A stretch of 60,234 nucleotides of DNA, taken from NCBI GenBank assembly GCA_036490475.1, contig DASXDT010000004.1, positions 87,797 to 148,030 on the forward strand, in the 5' to 3' direction. Source of the DNA: Candidatus Tumulicola sp. Lineage in GTDB: Bacteria; Vulcanimicrobiota; Vulcanimicrobiia; Vulcanimicrobiales; Vulcanimicrobiaceae. Within the stretch, counting starts at the first letter, position 1. Each line of letters opens with the position of its first letter. The notes below the pieces were generated by a model. That model did not search any database, had not been told where the DNA came from, and saw nothing but the letters and a program-made list of their open reading frames with translations. Made by a program: the position numbers and the translations under genes. This document shows positions 18,420 to 26,713 of the stretch, in pieces.

Positions 18420-18973
18420 ACTTCCATTATTTCTTTTTCTTTGGCGGCAGCGAGACCGTCGATTTCCTTCACGTAGCGGTCGGTCAGCTTCTGCAGCGTA
18501 TCTTGCATGCGCTTCGATTCGTCTTCGGTGATGTCGCCGGCTTTGAGCTGCACCTTAATGTCGTCGTGCGCCTTGTGCCGCACGTTGCGGACCGCTACGC
18601 GGCCATCCTCGGCCTTCTTCTTGACGACCTTGGCGAGCTCTTTGCGGCGATCTTCGGTCAGCGGCGGCACGATCAGGCGGATCGTCGTGCCGTCGATGTT
18701 GGGGGTCAGCCCGATGTCGCTCTTTTCGATCGCCTTTCGAATTTCCGGGACGACGCTTTTGTCCCAGGCGGTGATCGTCAGCGTACGTGCGTCGGGCGCG
18801 TTGACTCCGGCTACCTGGTTGAGCGGAACGGGCTGGCCGTACGCTTCGACCTGCAAACGATCCAGCAGTGCGGGCGTGGCCCGGCCGGTTCGAATCGTAG
18901 CAAAGTCGCCTTGCGTCGCCTCACCGCACTTGCCCATACGATTCTCGACGTCTTTGAAGAACGAGTCGCTCAT
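18416..18973 (-). CDS. frr: Ribosome recycling factor
   Basis: The 185-residue cytosolic protein separates ribosome subunits after termination, together with EF-G. The N-terminal half of the long bundle, RTGRATPALLD, is at residues 28-38. The family motif PLTEDRRKELAKVVKKKAED is in the middle, and the C-terminal helix ends in KEKEIMEV. The ATG at 18973 has a GGGAG about 10 bases upstream; the longer frame would run into pyrH. It follows pyrH by one base and overlaps the next gene by four bases. Confidence 0.97.
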   Translation of the reverse strand: MSDSFFKDVENRMGKCGEATQGDFATIRTGRATPALLDRLQVEAYGQPVPLNQVAGVNAPDARTLTITAWDKSVVPEIRKAIEKSDIGLTPNIDGTTIRLIVPPLTEDRRKELAKVVKKKAEDGRVAVRNVRHKAHDDIKVQLKAGDITEDESKRMQDTLQKLTDRYVKEIDGLAAAKEKEIMEV

Positions 18974-18974
18974 G

Positions 18975-19724
18975 TTATCTGCTCCCTGCGCCCGCCGGCT
19001 GCAGCGGGCCGCCAACGTACGTGCCGATTTGCTCGCCCCAAATGACCCGGCGGATGTTGTCGGGACCGGCCATATCGAATACCACGATCGGCAACGCGTT
19101 GTCCATGCACAATGCCATGGCGGTCGAATCCATCACTTCCAGACCCCGCTGCAGTACTTCCATATACTCCAGGCGTTCGAAGCGCGTTGCGTCGGGATAC
19201 TTCTTAGGATCGGCCGAATAGATGCCGTCGACCTTGGTGGCTTTGAGAATCGCATCCGCGCCGACTTCCACGGCCCGTAAGGCCGCGGTCGTATCGGTTG
19301 TAAAATACGGATTTCCGGTGCCCGCCGCAAAGATCACGACCCGGCCCTTCTCGAGATGCCGGATGGCTCGCCGGCGAATATAGGGTTCGGCGATCTGATG
19401 CATCGCAATGGCCGTCTGAACCCGCGTCGGCACTTCGATGCGTTCGAGTGCGTCCTGCAATGCCAGCGCGTTGATTACGGTCGCGAGCATGCCCATGTAG
19501 TCGGCGGTCGCGCGGTCCACGCCCGCCCGCTCGTGAACCTTACCACGCCAGATGTTACCGCCGCCGACCACCACCGCCATCGACACGCCACCGCGACTCA
19601 CTTCGCCGATCTGCGCGGCAATCACGCGCGTCATCTCGACGTCGACGCCGGTTTCGTCGCCCGAAAACGCTTCGCCGGAAATCTTCAGCAGGACGCGTGA
19701 GAAACGGGGCGTTTCGGGCGGCAC
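18975..19724 (-). CDS. pyrH: UMP kinase
   Basis: The 249-residue amino-acid-kinase-fold enzyme phosphorylates UMP to UDP. The N-terminal [11 protein letters not shown], the glycine-rich [11 protein letters not shown] and the [17 protein letters not shown] segment are all typical of bacterial PyrH. The start is a GTG, and the gene begins 5 bases after the tsf stop. The order rpsB-tsf-pyrH-frr is the classic translation operon. The C-terminal end is a little longer than usual but unremarkable. Confidence 0.97.
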   Translation of the reverse strand: MPPETPRFSRVLLKISGEAFSGDETGVDVEMTRVIAAQIGEVSRGGVSMAVVVGGGNIWRGKVHERAGVDRATADYMGMLATVINALALQDALERIEVPTRVQTAIAMHQIAEPYIRRRAIRHLEKGRVVIFAAGTGNPYFTTDTTAALRAVEVGADAILKATKVDGIYSADPKKYPDATRFERLEYMEVLQRGLEVMDSTAMALCMDNALPIVVFDMAGPDNIRRVIWGEQIGTYVGGPLQPAGAGSR

Positions 19725-19729
19725 GGACG

Positions 19730-20338
19730 CTAATCTCCTAACGCGTACTTCGTGAACCGGCGTACGCTGATTTTCTCACCTAGTGCGCCGACGGCAGCGT
19801 GGACGAGCTCGCCTACGCTTAAGGAATCGTCTTTGACGAAGGCTTGATCGAGCAAGCAATGCTCTTCAAACCATTTATTTAACTTACCCTCGATAATTTT
19901 CTCGGCGACGTCGGCCGGTTTGTTCGGGGGAACGGCAGCGCGAAACTCCGCGCGCAGTGCATCGACGACCTCGGACGACACGCTCTGGCGATCCAGGTAT
20001 TCCGGCGACATCGCCGCGACGTGCATCGCGATGTCACGTGCGAGATCGCCGAACTTCGGATTGCGTGCGACGAAGTCGGTCTCGCTATTCACTTCCACCA
20101 GGACGCCGATCTTGCCGCCGGCGTGAATGTAGCTCGCGACGACTCCTTCGTTGGCGACGCGCTCCGCTTTCTTGGCGGCTTGCGCCCCGCCGCGTTCGAC
20201 CAGCAACGCTTTCGCTTTTTCCATATCGCCCTGCGCTTCGGCGAGGGCTTTACGGCAATCCATCATAGGCGCGCTCGTTTCTTCACGAAGCGCCTTGATC
20301 TCGTCGGCTTTCGGTTGGTAGGTCATCGCGCTCGACAC
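19730..20338 (-). CDS. tsf: Elongation factor Ts, short form
   Basis: The 202-residue protein is the guanine nucleotide exchange factor of EF-Tu. The N-terminal UBA-like helix bundle ([22 protein letters not shown]) and the EF-Tu contact [10 protein letters not shown] at about residues 84-93 are clear. It is the short form of about 200 residues, as in Thermus and several deep-branching phyla, with only one core subdomain. I chose the GTG at 20338 because GGAGAG lies 8 bases upstream, whereas the ATG at 20326 has no such site. It lies 33 bases after rpsB. Confidence 0.97.
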   Translation of the reverse strand: MSSAMTYQPKADEIKALREETSAPMMDCRKALAEAQGDMEKAKALLVERGGAQAAKKAERVANEGVVASYIHAGGKIGVLVEVNSETDFVARNPKFGDLARDIAMHVAAMSPEYLDRQSVSSEVVDALRAEFRAAVPPNKPADVAEKIIEGKLNKWFEEHCLLDQAFVKDDSLSVGELVHAAVGALGEKISVRRFTKYALGD

Positions 20339-20371
20339 GTTTTCTCTCCGGTATCAGTTCGTCTGTTACAA

Positions 20372-21148
20372 TTAAACGACGGCGGCGGTGCCGTCTTCGA
20401 CCGCTTCGGTCGTTCCGCCATATTCCGCCGAAGCGGGGTACGCACTTTCGTCGTACGAGCTCTCGCTCTCGGTCCGGCCCTCGATGATCGCGTCGGCGAT
20501 CTTTCCAACCATCAAGCGGACCGCGCGGATCGCGTCGTCGTTGCCGGGAATCGCGTAGTCGATTTCGTCGGGATCGCAGTTGGTATCGATCACCGCAATG
20601 ATCGGAATTCCGAGCTTACGCGCTTCTAAGACCGCGATGCGCTCCTTCTTCGGATCGACAATGAAGATCGCGTCCGGCAAACGGTGCATATCTTTGATAC
20701 CGCCGAGGAAGCGCTCGAGTTTGTTCATCTCGTCTTGCAGCCGGGCGACTTCTTTTTTGGGAAGACGATCGAAATCGCCCTGCGCCTTCATATTCTCGAG
20801 CTCGCGTAGCCGCGCGATGCGCCGCTGGATCGTCGAGAAGTTGGTCAGCGTTCCGCCCAGCCAACGCTGGTTGATGAAAAACGTTCCGGCGCGCTCGGCC
20901 TCATCGCGAACGACGTCTTGGGCCTGTTTCTTCGTTCCGACGAAAAGAATGACTTTGCCCTCGCGAGACAGCTGCTTGACGACCTCGACGGTCTCTCGCA
21001 GTTTCTGCACGGTAAGGGCGAGATCGATAATGTAGATGCCGTTTCGCTCTTGGAAGATGTACGGCTTCATCTTGGGATTCCAACGACGGGTTTGATGCCC
21101 GAAGTGAACGCCCGCCTCCAGCAATTCTCGCATGGTAACGACCGACAT
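20372..21148 (-). CDS. rpsB: 30S ribosomal protein S2
   Basis: The 258-residue protein begins [20 protein letters not shown] and contains [10 protein letters not shown] and the [11 protein letters not shown] and NDDAIRAV regions of S2. The C-terminal 30 residues are acidic and low complexity. The ATG at 21148 has GAGAGGA seven bases upstream; the longer frame reads into the leader and is rejected. A consensus-like promoter at 21271-21300 and a structured leader precede it, so this is probably the first gene of the long operon down to ispG. Confidence 0.97.
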   Translation of the reverse strand: MSVVTMRELLEAGVHFGHQTRRWNPKMKPYIFQERNGIYIIDLALTVQKLRETVEVVKQLSREGKVILFVGTKKQAQDVVRDEAERAGTFFINQRWLGGTLTNFSTIQRRIARLRELENMKAQGDFDRLPKKEVARLQDEMNKLERFLGGIKDMHRLPDAIFIVDPKKERIAVLEARKLGIPIIAVIDTNCDPDEIDYAIPGNDDAIRAVRLMVGKIADAIIEGRTESESSYDESAYPASAEYGGTTEAVEDGTAAVV

Positions 21149-21264
21149 GAACGGATCCTCTCTGGCTCCCGCTCGCGTGCCGTCCATGGCTGCGAACGCT
21201 GCTCGGAGCCATAAAACGCCCGGCGTCCGTGCCGGGCGAAGTTGGCAAGCCGCCTCGTGGCGGC
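21149..21264 (-). promoter_or_regulatory. Structured rpsB leader with terminator-like hairpin
   Basis: Starting from the predicted transcription start near 21264, the leader carries three pairings on the minus strand. A 6-bp hairpin lies at the very 5' end (21249-21264). An 8-bp GC-only hairpin at 21217-21238 is followed by TTTTAT. Then 21205-21211 can pair with 21163-21169, directly upstream of the GAGAGGA ribosome-binding site. This layout suggests attenuation or S2 autoregulation, as known for rpsB leaders elsewhere. The mechanism is inference; the pairings are read directly. Confidence 0.5.
21211..21238 (-). terminator. Terminator-like hairpin inside the rpsB leader
   Basis: The stem pairs 21217-21224 with 21231-21238, eight G-C or C-G pairs around a six-base loop, and on the minus strand it is followed by TTTTAT. 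It lies after the cysN-cysC gene and before rpsB, so it may end sulfate-operon transcripts, attenuate the rpsB transcript, or both. The T-run is short, so its efficiency is uncertain. Confidence 0.55.
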
Positions 21265-21270
21265 CGCGAG

Positions 21271-21300
21271 ATTATAGCACGGCCGAGCCGAGCGGGTCCA
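21271..21300 (-). promoter_or_regulatory. Sigma-70 type promoter for the rpsB operon
   Basis: Read on the minus strand, 21276-21271 is TATAAT, a perfect -10 box, and 21300-21295 is TGGACC, four of six matches to TTGACA, with an 18-base spacer. A start near 21264 would give a leader of about 115 bases to the rpsB ATG. It begins right after a 6-bp hairpin (21302-21317) that follows the cysN-cysC stop codon. Confidence 0.55.
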
Positions 21301-21317
21301 TCCGCCCGGCAGGGCGG

Positions 21318-23147
21318 CTAATTATTCTGCGTGATTTCCTCTATATATTCCAGCAGGTGACCGGCCGACTCGGAGATCGAGTGCTTGGTCGTATCCAGAA
21401 TGAGGTCGGCGTTCGCCGGCGGCTCGTACGGCGACGAAACGCCGGTGAATCGCGGGATTTCGCCCGTACGTGCTCGCCGGTAGTGGCCTTTCACGTCGCG
21501 CAGCTCGGCGGTTTCCAGATCGCACTGGATGTACACCTCGAAGAACCGCCCCGGATAGGCAGCGCGGGCGCGGTCGCGGTCGGCCGCAAACGGCGAAATG
21601 AGCGCGCATACGACGACCATTCCGGCGTCCGCTAGCGTGGCGGCTACGGCGGCGGTGCGCCGCACGTTTTCGCTGCGGTCTTCTTCGGAGAATCCGAGGT
21701 CGACGTTCAGCGTCGTACGGAGGGTGTCGCCGTCGAGCACGTAGACCAAGCGTCCGCGGTCGAAGAGCATCCGCTGTACCGCCATAGCGACGGTCGATTT
21801 GCCGGCACTCGGCAGGCCGGTTAGCCAGAACACCGCTCCAGCGTGTCCGTTCCGGCTGATGCGCTCGCCGCCCGTAACGGATGACAGCTGCGCGATGACG
21901 TCGGTAGCGCCTTCCGAGCGAGGCCGGCCGATGACCGAGCGCACGCGTCCACCGGCAACCACGTTCGTTCCGTGCATCAGCACGAAGCGACCGATCGAAG
22001 TGTCTTCGAGTTCGTCGTCCGCAGCGATCAACTCGCGCGACGACAGCGTAACGACTGCAACGTCGCTCTTTTCGACGCGATCGGCGGGTTTGCCGACGAG
22101 CGTGTCGGGATCGATGATTTCGTCTATGCGCTGCAACGTCACCGATACTTCACGCGTGCCCAGGCGGATGCGGAACGCATCACCGGCCTGAGCGGCGTCT
22201 CCTAGCCACACGACCGTCGCCTGCATGGCGTGACCGAGTGACGGTCCGTCGCCGGGATAACTCGCGACCGCTCCACGGTCTACGAAAATGCGCTCGTCGA
22301 GCGAGATCGCGACGGCGTCGCCGGCCTTAGCTTCGTCGACATCGTCAGGCCAGCGGTGGATAGCAGTTACGATCGCGTCGGTAGCCAGAGGCCAAAAGAC
22401 GATACGTTCGTTGGCGCGCAGCACGCCCGAGTCGACACGCCCGGCGATGATACGATTGGCACCGCGACGGTACACGTCCTGGACGACCATGCGTAGCGGA
22501 CCGCCGGCCGGCGGCGCGTACGGACGCAAACGCTCGAGCCCTTCGAGCAGCGTACCGCCCTTCCACCAGCTCCAGCGCGTGCTGCGGATGGCGACGTTAT
22601 CGCCTTCGCGCGCCGCGATCGGAATGATGTCGATCGGCGTAATGCTGAGTTGCTCGAGAAAATCGCGGACTTCGCCTTTGCGCCGCGCGAACGCGGTTTC
22701 GGCGTCCTTCGCGAGGTCGAGCTTATTGATCGCGACCAACACTTCTTTGAAGCCGAACCACTGCAGAAAGAGCGCCTGGCGCCGCGTCTGCAGCGTAATG
22801 CCTTCGTCTTCGGCAACGACCAGGATGGCCGCATCAACCTCGGACGCGCCAGTCAAAAGGTTACGTATCAGCTCGCGATGGCCGGGGGCGTCGACGAACA
22901 CATAGTCGCGTTCGGGCATCCGCAGCCAAATGCGCGAAATGTCGAGCGTTATCGCCTGATCGCGTTCGAGTTGAAACGCGTCCAAGAGAAACGAATACTC
23001 GATCGGCACGCCGCGCCGCGTGCTCTGGCTCTCGAGTTCGGCTAGCTTTTGCGGCGTGACTTGGCCCACATCGACCAGCATGCGCCCCAAAATCGTCGAC
23101 TTTCCAGCGTCGACGTCGCCGACCATGACGATCCTTACTTGTCTCAC
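21318..23147 (-). CDS. cysN: Bifunctional sulfate adenylyltransferase subunit 1 / adenylylsulfate kinase (CysN-CysC)
   Basis: The 609-residue protein is a fusion. Residues 1-430 are the EF-Tu-like GTPase CysN, with the P-loop GDVDAGKS at 10-17 and DAPGHRE and NKLDL motifs. Residues 440-609 are APS kinase, with a second P-loop GLPSAGKST, the DGDTLR segment, and the LISPFAADRDRAR and GVSSPYEPP regions. With CysD it makes APS and then PAPS from sulfate. The GTG start overlaps the cysD stop as GTGA. Such fusions are known (NodQ-like). No reductase genes are in the window, so the fate of PAPS is open. Confidence 0.95.
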   Translation of the reverse strand: MRQVRIVMVGDVDAGKSTILGRMLVDVGQVTPQKLAELESQSTRRGVPIEYSFLLDAFQLERDQAITLDISRIWLRMPERDYVFVDAPGHRELIRNLLTGASEVDAAILVVAEDEGITLQTRRQALFLQWFGFKEVLVAINKLDLAKDAETAFARRKGEVRDFLEQLSITPIDIIPIAAREGDNVAIRSTRWSWWKGGTLLEGLERLRPYAPPAGGPLRMVVQDVYRRGANRIIAGRVDSGVLRANERIVFWPLATDAIVTAIHRWPDDVDEAKAGDAVAISLDERIFVDRGAVASYPGDGPSLGHAMQATVVWLGDAAQAGDAFRIRLGTREVSVTLQRIDEIIDPDTLVGKPADRVEKSDVAVVTLSSRELIAADDELEDTSIGRFVLMHGTNVVAGGRVRSVIGRPRSEGATDVIAQLSSVTGGERISRNGHAGAVFWLTGLPSAGKSTVAMAVQRMLFDRGRLVYVLDGDTLRTTLNVDLGFSEEDRSENVRRTAAVAATLADAGMVVVCALISPFAADRDRARAAYPGRFFEVYIQCDLETAELRDVKGHYRRARTGEIPRFTGVSSPYEPPANADLILDTTKHSISESAGHLLEYIEEITQNN

Positions 23148-23959
23148 ATGTATCCCGTCGTGCGAAGTCGTTCGAAAGCATCTTCGCTTTCGTTATCCAT
23201 CGTGCGGCCGGCACGTTCGGGCTCGCGCGTTAACTCCAGTTCGGTAATGACCTGGTCGAGCGTACTAGCCGTGCTCTCGATCGGCACGGTGATATTGCTT
23301 TCGCCCAGCGAGCGGTAGCGCTTGCCGTCGACGGCGAGGTACAGGGAAACGTACGGAATGTTCTCGCGTCGCGTGTAACGCCAAATGTCGAGTTCGGTCC
23401 AATGCAGCAGCGGATGGATGCGCACGTGCGCGCCGTCCGGAACTTCGTACGGATAATAGTCCCACAACTCCGGCGGCTGCGAACGCGGATCCCACGATCC
23501 GTCCGCATTACGCGGACTAAAGATGCGCTCTTTGGCGCGAATCGCTTGCTCGTCGCGACGAATGCCCAGAATGATGCCGCGATAGCCTTCGCGCGCGAGC
23601 AACGACTTCAGGCCGGCGCTCTTACGTGCGGCGTGACGGGCTGCCGGCGGAAGCGTCGGATCCACCGTGCTTTCGGGAGCACATTGTTCGTTGATGACCG
23701 GTAGGCGCCACTCCCGGACAATTTTGTCGCGGAACTCGTACACCTCCGGGAACTCCATGCCCGTATCGAGCAGCACCATTGGGAAGGGGACGTCGCCTAA
23801 AAACGCTTTACGAACCATCCACAGCAGTGCGGTCGAATCTTTGCCGATCGACCATAACATTGCGATGGGCGAAACGGTCGAAAAAGCTTCGCGCAGGACA
23901 TAGATCGTCCGCGACTCGAGCGCGTCGAGATCGGAATCGGTCGCCGTTGGCATCAGCAC
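23144..23959 (-). CDS. cysD: Sulfate adenylyltransferase subunit 2
   Basis: The 271-residue PP-loop enzyme forms APS from ATP and sulfate, driven by GTP hydrolysis in CysN. The PP-loop SIGKDST lies at about residues 37-43. LLDTGMEFPEVYEFRD and the C-terminal TVPIESTASTLDQVI are characteristic. The start is a GTG at 23959 or an ATG at 23953. It overlaps the CysN-CysC gene by four bases, so the pair should be made in step. Confidence 0.95.
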   Translation of the reverse strand: MLMPTATDSDLDALESRTIYVLREAFSTVSPIAMLWSIGKDSTALLWMVRKAFLGDVPFPMVLLDTGMEFPEVYEFRDKIVREWRLPVINEQCAPESTVDPTLPPAARHAARKSAGLKSLLAREGYRGIILGIRRDEQAIRAKERIFSPRNADGSWDPRSQPPELWDYYPYEVPDGAHVRIHPLLHWTELDIWRYTRRENIPYVSLYLAVDGKRYRSLGESNITVPIESTASTLDQVITELELTREPERAGRTMDNESEDAFERLRTTGYM

Positions 23960-24077
23960 TAATATCGACTCGCGCGCGCAAGTTTCCTACCGATTCCGGA
24001 GCGCCGCGGCGCGAGGAAGTCGGGGTCGTCTGCGTTAACGCGACTTAAGTCACCGTTGCTGCAAAAGGGGCCTTCCA

Positions 24078-24260
24078 ATGCTGGCTTTGACCCGAAAGGT
24101 GGGCGAATCTGTCGTAATCGGCGACGGCATACGCGTCACGGTCGTCGCGGTGGAGCACGATCAGGTGAGAATCGCCATCGACGCGCCGCGCCACATCGCA
24201 GTCCACCGTTCCGAGGTGTACGACGCTATCGCTCGCCCCCGAAAGCCGCCAGCAAAGTAA
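24078..24260 (+). CDS. csrA: CsrA family RNA-binding regulator
   Basis: The 60-residue protein starts MLALTRKVGESVVIGDGI and continues with VRIAIDAPRHIAVHRSEVYDAI, the CsrA signature; the N-terminal Arg6 and the Arg in the final strand region that bind the GGA motif of target mRNAs are present. CsrA dimers repress or stabilise mRNAs at ribosome-binding sites. AAAAGGGG lies about 8 bases upstream of the ATG. It stands alone: no flagellar or fliW genes are adjacent. It is convergent with the ABC transporter gene 9 bases away. Confidence 0.93.
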   Translation: MLALTRKVGESVVIGDGIRVTVVAVEHDQVRIAIDAPRHIAVHRSEVYDAIARPRKPPAK

Positions 24261-24269
24261 CGCCGGCCG

Positions 24270-26021
24270 TTATAGCGTCGCGAACTGCGCCGCGTGCAAC
24301 TTGGCATACGCCCCGCCGCGCGCGATCAACTGTGCGTGCGTACCGACCTCGACCACTCTGCCGCTCTCGATATACAAAACCGTGTTTGCCCGCCGGATCG
24401 TCGACAATCGATGTGCGATAATCAGCGTCGTCCGTCCCGGGAGCAACCGGTCTAGCGCTCCTTCGATGAGCGCTTCCGAATGACTATCCAACGCGCTGGT
24501 CGCCTCGTCCAAAATCAAAATTCGCGGATCGCGCAAGATGGCACGAGCGATCGCTATTCGCTGACGTTCTCCGCCGGACAAACGCACGCCGCGTTCGCCG
24601 ACTTCCGTAGCGTACCCGTCGGGCAACACCGACACGAAATCGTCGACGTTGGCTTCGCGCGCTGCGACGCGCACTTCTTCGTCCGTCGCCTCTAATCGTC
24701 CGTACCGAATGTTGTCGACGATCGACCCGCGTAACAGCTGCGGGTCTTGCGGAACGATCGCCATCGTGCGCCGCAGATCGGTAAGACCGACGGTCGCGAT
24801 GTCGATGCCATCGATCAGCACTTCGCCTTTTTGTGGCCGGTAAAAGCGCGGAACGAGATTCGCCAAGGTGGTCTTCCCGGCACCCGACGGACCGACCAGT
24901 GCCACGATCTCGCCGGCTTGGATCGTCACATTGACGTTCGAAAGCGCGGGCGGCTCGTTGAGTGCGTACGAGAACGAAACGTCGCGGAATTCGATTTTTC
25001 CGAGCACGGCGGGTAACGGCAGGTCTTCGTCGGTGTCGCGCGTCTCGACCGGAAGATCCAACAGTTCGAACACGCGACCGGCTCCGACGACCGCCTTGCT
25101 GATATCGCCGAAGAACGCGGCAACGCGATTCATCGGGTTCATCAAGTTGACCAGCAGCGCCCAATACATGAAGACGGTGCCGGTGTCCAACCTGCCGCGC
25201 AAGACTTCGTTGACCGACATCCACATGATGAACACGACCGCGGCCACCATGATCGTCGAAACGACGACCGGCTGGGTTTGGATGAACTGCGTGAGCTTCA
25301 TATACGCGCCAAAAAAGTCTTCGTTGCGCGTTTCGAACCGGCCGACTTCGTACGCCTCGCGGTTGAACGCCTTGACGACGCGTTGGCCTTGCAGTATTTC
25401 GGCCAAATTGGCCGATAGATCCGCAATACGTTGCTGCGCTCGATGGGTACTCTCGGTAATCAACCGTTGAAATTTCGAAACGGCGAAACTGACGATCGGT
25501 GCGACCACGATTAACGATAGCGTCAGCAGCCAATCCAGATAGATCATGACCGCGAACGACGATACGAACGTTACGAGGGCAACGACCAATTGCGGAACGG
25601 ATACGCTGACCGCATCGGTCATCAACTGCAAGTCGGTGCTGAAGCGCGACATCAGTTCGCCGGGGCGCCAACGGTCGAACGCGTCCAACGGCAGATTGAG
25701 AATTCGTTCGAATAGCCGGATGCGGATGCGAGCGATTAGGTGTTGCCCGCTCCATGCGGTTATATAGGTCTGAAAGTAGATGGCCAAGTTCGACAGTACG
25801 AGCGCGGCGCACGTCACGGCGAGAGCGCCGTACAACGCGTGCAGGTTCGCCGGGCGGCCGTGCGGCGGCGCCAACACGTCGTTGATGATGATGCGGAACG
25901 CAGCCGGAGGAACGGTCGTCAGCACACCGGCCAACGCGCCTAACAGCGTCGCCACCGCGATGCGCGGATAGTACGGCCGGGCTTCTTTGGCCAGGCGTAT
26001 GAGGATTGCTCGCCGGTTCAT
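24270..26021 (-). CDS. ABC exporter, fused membrane and ATPase domains (MsbA-like)
   Basis: The 583-residue half-transporter has six membrane helices in residues 20-310 and a C-terminal ATPase domain. It carries Walker A GPSGAGKTT near residue 377, the signature LSGGERQR, Walker B ILILDEATSALD and a switch His in IIAHRLSTI. As a homodimer it would export lipid, peptide or drug; MsbA-like lipid export is plausible but not distinguishable. It stands alone, convergent with csrA and divergent from the zinc-motif gene. A promoter should lie in 26022-26116. Confidence 0.9.
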   Translation of the reverse strand: MNRRAILIRLAKEARPYYPRIAVATLLGALAGVLTTVPPAAFRIIINDVLAPPHGRPANLHALYGALAVTCAALVLSNLAIYFQTYITAWSGQHLIARIRIRLFERILNLPLDAFDRWRPGELMSRFSTDLQLMTDAVSVSVPQLVVALVTFVSSFAVMIYLDWLLTLSLIVVAPIVSFAVSKFQRLITESTHRAQQRIADLSANLAEILQGQRVVKAFNREAYEVGRFETRNEDFFGAYMKLTQFIQTQPVVVSTIMVAAVVFIMWMSVNEVLRGRLDTGTVFMYWALLVNLMNPMNRVAAFFGDISKAVVGAGRVFELLDLPVETRDTDEDLPLPAVLGKIEFRDVSFSYALNEPPALSNVNVTIQAGEIVALVGPSGAGKTTLANLVPRFYRPQKGEVLIDGIDIATVGLTDLRRTMAIVPQDPQLLRGSIVDNIRYGRLEATDEEVRVAAREANVDDFVSVLPDGYATEVGERGVRLSGGERQRIAIARAILRDPRILILDEATSALDSHSEALIEGALDRLLPGRTTLIIAHRLSTIRRANTVLYIESGRVVEVGTHAQLIARGGAYAKLHAAQFATL

Positions 26022-26116
26022 CGGCGTCTCGGACTTGCCGCCGTTGAGAACTGAAACCTCCCGACACGCATCCCGGTACCTACTTCAAACGACCATTGGG
26101 AGAAACCGCCACCGTC

Positions 26117-26704
26117 ATGGACTGCTATTTTCACTCGAACGTACCGTCGGCAAGCTCGTGTTCGGGCTGCGGAAAGCCGATTTGCGCCACCTGCCGCGAC
26201 TTTAACGGGGCCTGCCCCAGTTGCCGGTTGGCGGCAAAAGTCGACGCCGCGGCTGCGTCGCGTCAGCGAATCGCGGGTTCCGTCCCGCCGCACGCACAGG
26301 CCTACTCGCAACAACAGCCGTCCCAGCCGACGGTCGTGACGAAAGCCGAAGTCGCGACCCTTTCCGACCGGGCCGAGTCTCGAGCGCTGGTCGCCTTAGG
26401 ATACCCGCTGTGGCCGCTGGCACTGTTGTCGGTTTTCGATCGCAAACAATCTCGCCAGCTTCGTTCGGCCGCGTTTCAAGCGCTCGGGTTAAACGTCGGC
26501 TTCGCGGGACTCTATGGGATGCTGTCGTTACTCGCAAACATACCGTTCTTAGGATTTTCGGCCGCGATCCTGATCCCGCTGCTGATTCCGCTCTTCTTAG
26601 TGGCGAGCGTCTATTACGGAATCAAGGCGTGGAACGGAGACGAAGTCCGCGTCCCGATCATCGGCGATTGGATCGACGATCGCCTGGCGACCGATCCCAC
26701 CTAA
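26117..26704 (+). CDS. Zinc-motif membrane protein with DUF4870-like C-terminus
   Basis: The 195-residue product starts with a B-box-like zinc module: Cys3, His6, Cys15, Cys18, Cys23, Cys26, Cys33 and Cys36. A Pro/Gln/Ser-rich linker follows, and a C-terminal half with three hydrophobic segments resembles the DUF4870/Tic20-like membrane domain. It is probably anchored in the membrane with the zinc module in the cytoplasm. The ATG at 26117 places the first Cys at residue 3, as in homologous modules; a TTG at 26096 is the alternative. Function is unknown. Confidence 0.7.
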   Translation: MDCYFHSNVPSASSCSGCGKPICATCRDFNGACPSCRLAAKVDAAAASRQRIAGSVPPHAQAYSQQQPSQPTVVTKAEVATLSDRAESRALVALGYPLWPLALLSVFDRKQSRQLRSAAFQALGLNVGFAGLYGMLSLLANIPFLGFSAAILIPLLIPLFLVASVYYGIKAWNGDEVRVPIIGDWIDDRLATDPT

Positions 26705-26713
26705 CGCGCCCGA

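Noticed and set aside
21249-21317. A separate small gene between cysN and rpsB
   Set aside because: The space holds hairpins and a promoter; no frame with a start and ribosome-binding site fits.
24484-26067. Long plus-one-frame reading frame (527 codons) within the ABC exporter gene
   Set aside because: It is Arg-rich and without any domain, while the overlapping frame has all Walker motifs. High GC produces such open frames.
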